From Candidatus Methanoperedens nitratireducens (lineage in GTDB: Archaea; Halobacteriota; Methanosarcinia; Methanosarcinales; Methanoperedenaceae), in the NCBI GenBank assembly GCA_020724545.1, contig DYGR01000017.1:1-57093 (forward strand): a stretch of DNA of 57,093 nucleotides, given 5' to 3'. The position numbers and the translations under genes were made by a program. The notes under the pieces are model-generated. The model was not told the DNA's origin and searched no databases. It was given only the letters and a program-made list of their open reading frames with translations. Positions within the stretch are counted from its first letter, which is position 1. The number at the start of each line of letters is the position of its first letter. Positions 53,801-57,093 of the stretch are shown in pieces.

Positions 53801-54419
53801 TAGCTATGGCAAGATCAGTTTCTGAAAACCAGTTTCCTGTGCGTGCTGCCTCCAGTTTATCATTAGTAAGTATTTCAAAAGGCAATTGAAAACGCCTATA
53901 AAGTTCATCTTGCCATTGTTCAGCCAAACTACCGGGACAAACTACAAGACAACGTTGCAGATCACCGCGTGCAATTAACTCCTTCATCAGTAACCCTGCC
54001 ATAATTGTCTTACCAGCTCCTGGATCATCCGCCAGCAAAAATCGAAGGGGTTGGCGTGGCAACATTGTATCATAGACAGCCGTTATTTGGTGGGGGAGCG
54101 GATCGACTAAAGATGTATGCACAGCAAGAACAGGGTCAAATAAATGAGCCAGACGAATTCTGTGAGCCTCTGAAACTAATCGGAATAGAGCGCCATCTCC
54201 ATCAAAACTCCATGGTCTACCTTGTTCCACAACTTTAATTCGTGATTCATCGTCACGGTAAAGGAGTTCTCTGCCAGGACGGCCGTCATGAGTATTGTAA
54301 GTGAGCTCAAGAGCATCTGATCCAAACCATTTAACATTTAAAACAGTTACAAGACTATCGGAAATGATACCGCTTACCGATGCATTAGGTTTAAGATCCT
54401 CAAGCTTACTCATGATCAT
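50838..54419 (-). CDS. SNF2-type helicase with C-terminal DUF3883
   Basis: The 1193-residue protein has the SF2/SNF2 motifs: I DDPGAGKT (131-138), II VCDEAHK (about 231), III MTATPHNG, and V-VI ATDAAGEGINLQRAHLMVNY and RIEQRFGRIHRIGQ. A long coiled middle follows, then DUF3883 near 1080-1150 with KVGYDIESRVPG and RFIEVKGR, a D...ExK layout like PD-(D/E)XK nucleases. It is the first gene of the leftward island and probably remodels or translocates on DNA, with DUF3883 as a possible cutter. Its stop overlaps the remnant DUF4062 start. Confidence 0.88.
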   Translation of the reverse strand: MIMSKLEDLKPNASVSGIISDSLVTVLNVKWFGSDALELTYNTHDGRPGRELLYRDDESRIKVVEQGRPWSFDGDGALFRLVSEAHRIRLAHLFDPVLAVHTSLVDPLPHQITAVYDTMLPRQPLRFLLADDPGAGKTIMAGLLMKELIARGDLQRCLVVCPGSLAEQWQDELYRRFQLPFEILTNDKLEAARTGNWFSETDLAIARLDKLSRNENVQEKLKAQECGWDLIVCDEAHKMSATFFGGEIKYTKRYKLGQLLSTLTRNFLLMTATPHNGKEEDFQLFMALLDGDRFEGRFRDGAHTADVSDLMRRMVKENLFKFDATPLFPERIAYTVPYKLSNAEAQLYKEVTDYVREEFNRAEALQNGKRTGTVGFALTILQRRLASSPEAISQSLINRRKRLESRLNELKLLQRGGQVEQIPTIGILDDDDIDDLEDAPENEVAEAEEEILDQATAARTIDELKAEIETLKRLGALAESVRLSGEDTKWRGLASLLEEIFSPAVIADRIAEERSSYGARDIQKPASSPNEKLVIFTEHRSTLAYLENRISTLLGNQEYVVSIHGSKGREERLKIQESFKHDPKVKVLVATDAAGEGINLQRAHLMVNYDLPWNPNRIEQRFGRIHRIGQTEICYLWNLVAEETREGDVYRTLLDKLEQAREALGGQVFDVLGKLQFDGKPLKQLLIEAIRYAEQPEVRARLTQVVANAFDRKKLQDLLEEHALAHDSMDVSRVYRIREDMERAEARRLQPHYIESFFQEAFNHLGGSLKQREPRRYEIKNVPAQIRNRDRLIGLGEPVLQRYERIAFEKPLIAPQGQPLAAFVCPGHPLLSATIDLILEKNRDILRRGTVLVDESDHGIEPRVLFYLEHAIQDASRTRTGERRVISKRMLYVELDSAGNTRHIHYAPYLDYRPLKDDEPGAEELFGRPEFAWINREMEQRVQEYAISNVVPEHLSEVRTRKMELIKKTEAAVKERLTKEINYWDHRAEELKLQEQAGKVNAKQNSGGARNKADELQRRLQKRMEELKLEGQISALPPVIMGGLLVVPMGMISRMTGKDLPEPSQPVDTQASAARAREIIMDIERNLGFEPIDREMEKVGYDIESRVPGTGKLRFIEVKGRISGALILTVTKNEILYSLNKPEDFILAIVEFMPDDNHRVHYLRQPFQREPDFGVTSVNYNFAELLARAQVPR

Positions 54420-54519
54420 GCACTTCTATTTTAATTTTTCTAAGTTTTTAAAGTGACACTTATTACACCAATATATGTACACGGATCAACCTAATTGCTT
54501 TTTAGTTAAATATAGTTAT

Positions 54520-54915
54520 TCAAAATGTTATACCAGGCTCAAGTTTTGCGATTATCTCTTTCTGTTTTTCATGCGATGCCATGGAGATTGTCTGGATGTC
54601 TTTTTTTGTGGCTTTTATGTTTCCAGACAGAAGGTGCTGTGAGGCAATACCAGTGTTCTCAGCAATTATATCCACGGCCTTTGCGAACTTTTCAGCACGT
54701 TTAACAGTTGCTGTACCGACTTTAGCTTGTTCGGCTATTTTCTCTGCTGTCGTAAGTTTTGGAAATGGATCAAAATGATCCTCTTCCACTTTTTTAGTGT
54801 GTTGATTTCCTGTATGTTCTCCTATCGTCTTCTTTTCCTTTCCATACCGCTTCCCCAGCAAATAGTCTCGCTGCTCGTTTGTGATGTTCCTGCGCTTTGT
54901 GCAGCGTAGGATTTC
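54520..54915 (-). pseudogene. ParB-N/phage-type HTH protein fragment
   Basis: The open frame from 54915 reads RRNITNEQRDYLLGKRYGKE, then a linker, KLTTAEKIAEQAKVGTATVK (helix-turn-helix) and LLSGNIKATKKDIQTIS. This matches the middle of ParB-like or plasmid/phage DNA-binding proteins (RRN-EQR-YLLGKRY). The ParB nuclease-like N-terminus is missing and no ATG opens the long form; TTG 54861 gives a 113-residue product. It is likely a remnant of a mobile element next to the island. Confidence 0.6.
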
Positions 54916-55400
54916 CTATGAAAATCATTTTTTTCATCATTCCGTGCCTGTGCCAAAATGTGGCTCATTGACGTTTTCTATAAAAATCAGGATTCTTGCA
55001 TATCTTCGAGGGGGTTGTAAGCTAGCTAACTCGATTTTTAAGGTTTCCAGAAAATTGTATTTTTTGGAGATTTTATCTCAATTTATCCAAAAAGGACATA
55101 GCCCGCGTTGGAATTGAACTGGCAAGCACGCACACACATCGCTGTTTTTGTCTTTGTTGCCAGCCTGTCCTTTGTGGTGCTGCGGTGCCCATAGGTATAG
55201 CATCCGCGCCCTTTTACTTCATGAAAGGCAGACACTCATCCATAATCCCCTGGATAAGAATGGCTGTAGAGCAGGTAAGAAAAGCAGGGAGGAATATCTG
55301 TTCAGCGAGCTTTTGAAACTTGAAGAATATTGCTGGTAGATATTTATGTTTTACATAAGTTATTTTATCCCCTAAAGCGTAATTCATCAATTGTATAAAA
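54916..55400. other. intergenic stretch without a recognisable gene
   Basis: Nothing convincing is seen on either strand. A short run near 55095-55130 looks slightly like a tRNA T-arm but does not fold as one. The last 80 bases are AT-rich and contain the promoter of the following gene, with ATTTATGTTTTACATAAG (about 55338-55356). Confidence 0.4.
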
Positions 55401-57093
55401 ATGTCTGACATCGAAATAAAACGCGGTTATGAAGTCCTGCCCGATAACAACGTCAGGTTCGGGATAAGGGTGATCAATAATAGCGACTTTGTTATTTCTG
55501 ATGTCGAGGTAATACTGGATTACAGTGAGTCTCTTTTTGAGCTTAAAGGCAACAAGATACAGAGACTTGGTGCAATTCCACCCAGCGTACCAAGAACAGC
55601 AAAGTTCATTCTCAAACCACTCGGCTGCATCCATAAAGAGGAACTAAACGCGCTCATCACGTACAAAGACCACCAGTGGAAGAAGCATGTTAAAGAGATG
55701 CGCCCCAAGGAAGTGCACTGCGTCTGTCCTTTTCTGAAAGAGAAATCAATCACGAGGGCTGAGTTCCTCAGGCTTTCGAACTCAGGGTATCTGGAAGAGC
55801 GCGGGGTTAATTTTGAAGGGATAAATGTCGATAAGCTTGTGGATTTTCTCACACATACCTGTAAAACCAGGCTTTATAAAGTGGATGAATTCCCTATTGA
55901 GGGTGGGAAAATACTCTATCTTGCAGGTGATGCGCTGGGAGAAAAGGCATATTATCTTTTAACTGCTGTTATCAAGGAATACGAGGGCATGGCGCAGGTC
56001 CTGCTGCGCGCGAGCTCGGATAAAAGCTACGGCCTGAACGGCTTTTTGAATGAGATTCTGGATAACCTGCGCCACTTTGTGCAGAGTGTAATGTCAGCAA
56101 GGGAGATCGGGATAATCAAAAAGGAGCAGGTAATTAATATTATTGATTCTGTGGTACAGAGGACGACTTTTGGAACGGAGGGTGCGGCATCGGTTAACAT
56201 AAGGGATAGCGTGGTACAGCGCGCTGAGATAAAAGGGGATGAGGCGAAAGAGAGAGCACGGAGGGAGAGAGAAGAACAGGAAAGGCTGCGCAGGGAAGAG
56301 GCGGAACGAAAGGAAAGAGAGCGTCAGAGAGCAAGGCAGGAAGAAGAGCGCCTGAGAAGACAGGAACAGGAACGCAAAGCGAGAGAAGAAATGGCGCGGA
56401 AAGAGGAAGAGGCGAAGGCAGCCTCGCGGAGCAGATTCTTTGGCGTGGCACTGGTGCTGGCTATGCTGGTGCTCGGATATTTTGTGCTTGCGCCGGGTGC
56501 GAGTGATGCACCTGAAAGCTCAAAAACACCGATACCTGCACAAGCCGCAGACCAGAAGACCTTCACAAACTCCATCGGCATGGAATTCGTGCTTATACCT
56601 GCGGGTGAGTTTGACATGGGCTCGCCATCCACTGAAGAAGGCAGGTATGGCGATGAAGGTCCAGTCCATCGCGTAAAGCTCGCAAATACTTTCTACATGG
56701 GCAGATATGAGGTCACACAGAAGCAGTGGCGTGAGGTCATGGGAAATAATCCATCTTCTTTCAAAGGCGACAACCTGCCTGTTGAGGAGGTATCATGGAA
56801 CGATGTTCAGCAATTCATCAAAAAGCTCAATGAAAAGGAAGGCACGAACAAATACCGCCTTCCTTCAGAGGCAGAATGGGAATACGCTGCGCGCGCTGGC
56901 ACAACAACAAGATATTCCTTCGGCGATGATGAATCAAAGCTCGGCGATTACGCCTGGTACAGGGCTAACTCAGGCAGCAAAACTCATGAAGTCGGTCAGA
57001 AAAAGCCCAATCCGTGGGGACTATATGACATGCACGGCAATGTCTGGGAATGGGTACAGGATAAATGGCATAGTAACTATAACGGCGCGCCCA
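55401..57093 (+). CDS. formylglycine-generating-enzyme-like protein with coiled coil (partial)
   Basis: The frame from ATG 55401 runs 564 codons to the window edge without a stop. Residues 1-120 are an Ig-like beta domain (YEVLPDNNVRFGIRVINNSD, RPKEVHCVCPF). Residues 120-265 are mixed, 275-350 are a highly charged Glu/Arg coiled coil, and about 352-372 form one membrane helix (FFGVALVLAMLVLGYFVL). Then the FGE/sulfatase-modifying domain begins: SIGMEFVLIPAGEFDMGSP, YEVTQKQWREVMGNNPSSF, YRLPSEAEWEYAARAGT, NPWGLYDMHGNVWEW. In FGE enzymes a Cys pair near the C-terminus is catalytic; that part is outside the window, so activity cannot be judged. Confidence 0.85.
   Translation, partial: MSDIEIKRGYEVLPDNNVRFGIRVINNSDFVISDVEVILDYSESLFELKGNKIQRLGAIPPSVPRTAKFILKPLGCIHKEELNALITYKDHQWKKHVKEMRPKEVHCVCPFLKEKSITRAEFLRLSNSGYLEERGVNFEGINVDKLVDFLTHTCKTRLYKVDEFPIEGGKILYLAGDALGEKAYYLLTAVIKEYEGMAQVLLRASSDKSYGLNGFLNEILDNLRHFVQSVMSAREIGIIKKEQVINIIDSVVQRTTFGTEGAASVNIRDSVVQRAEIKGDEAKERARREREEQERLRREEAERKERERQRARQEEERLRRQEQERKAREEMARKEEEAKAASRSRFFGVALVLAMLVLGYFVLAPGASDAPESSKTPIPAQAADQKTFTNSIGMEFVLIPAGEFDMGSPSTEEGRYGDEGPVHRVKLANTFYMGRYEVTQKQWREVMGNNPSSFKGDNLPVEEVSWNDVQQFIKKLNEKEGTNKYRLPSEAEWEYAARAGTTTRYSFGDDESKLGDYAWYRANSGSKTHEVGQKKPNPWGLYDMHGNVWEWVQDKWHSNYNGAP

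Noticed and set aside
36513-54419. DISARM defence system
   Set aside because: The DUF1998 helicase, DrmB and phospholipase-D-like DrmC are absent; the methylase is DUF1156 and a DUF499 ATPase is present instead.
55095-55140. tRNA-like stretch with GTTCAATTCC on the minus strand
   Set aside because: No T-stem pairing, acceptor stem or anticodon arm could be found around it.

Overview
The window looks like a chromosome segment of a euryarchaeal methanogen or methanotroph relative, most likely Methanosarcinales (a Candidatus Methanoperedens/ANME-2d type lineage is plausible). The clues are an NrpR-type nitrogen repressor beside an archaeal GlnA, an archaeosortase A gene, a DUF63 membrane protein, a multi-PAS sensor with a methanogen-type C-terminal output domain, KaiC/RadA-like ATPases, AT-rich TATA boxes and GGAGG/GGTG ribosome sites. 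This assignment is inference from gene content; no rRNA or tRNA gene is visible.

Layout. 0-13 kb is ordinary chromosome, mostly on the minus strand: broken secreted proteins, a padR-cation exchanger operon, a NatAB-like ABC exporter, secreted proteins, a thioredoxin-like protein, a TauE-type permease, and glnA-nrpR with a 36-codon ORF in front of glnA. 13-16 kb holds a four-PAS sensor and a KaiC-like ATPase. 16-33 kb is an eroded CRISPR and toxin-antitoxin island. It has a Cas6-like fragment, HicBA, a Csa1/Cas4-like fragment, a SWIM zinc-finger protein, a broken AbrB-VapC pair and a remnant resembling the start of a csm1-type cas10. These are followed by an intact overlapping type III-B operon (cmr1, HD-less cas10/cmr2, cmr3, csx20, csx1, cmr4, cmr5, cmr6), an MNT-HEPN-MNT set, a DUF3368 PIN/UPF0175 pair, and a cas1 cut off exactly at a CRISPR repeat. 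33-36.5 kb has archaeosortase A, a DUF63 protein and a stretch of decaying genes.

36.5-54.4 kb is a large defence island, mostly read leftwards: an SNF2 helicase with DUF3883, a DUF4062/ATPase/winged-helix protein, a sacsin-like HSP90-type ATPase, a DUF1156 adenine methylase and a DUF499 ATPase with an N-terminal Swt1-type HEPN domain. A plus-strand pair (DUF6932-like nucleotidyltransferase plus an unknown partner) sits inside it. The island keeps clear scars of rearrangement: a second copy of the helicase tail, a shrunken in-frame copy of the methylase N-terminus, and the leftover start and 3' flank of a second, deleted DUF4062 gene. From 55.4 kb a formylglycine-generating-enzyme-like protein with a charged coiled coil runs off the end.

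How the parts may work together. The type III-B complex would bind foreign RNA and make cyclic oligoadenylate through the Cas10 GGDD palm; Csx1 would answer with RNA cleavage, and Csx20, with no established role here, may modulate the signal. It has no complete Cas1, no Cas2, only one truncated Cas6-like gene and only two repeats in this window, so crRNAs must come from elsewhere if the complex is active. The methylase, DUF499 ATPase, helicase and sacsin-like set would mark self DNA and act on foreign DNA. It resembles the predicted COG1743-COG1483-COG0553 defence modules but carries extra DUF4062 and HSP90-like parts.
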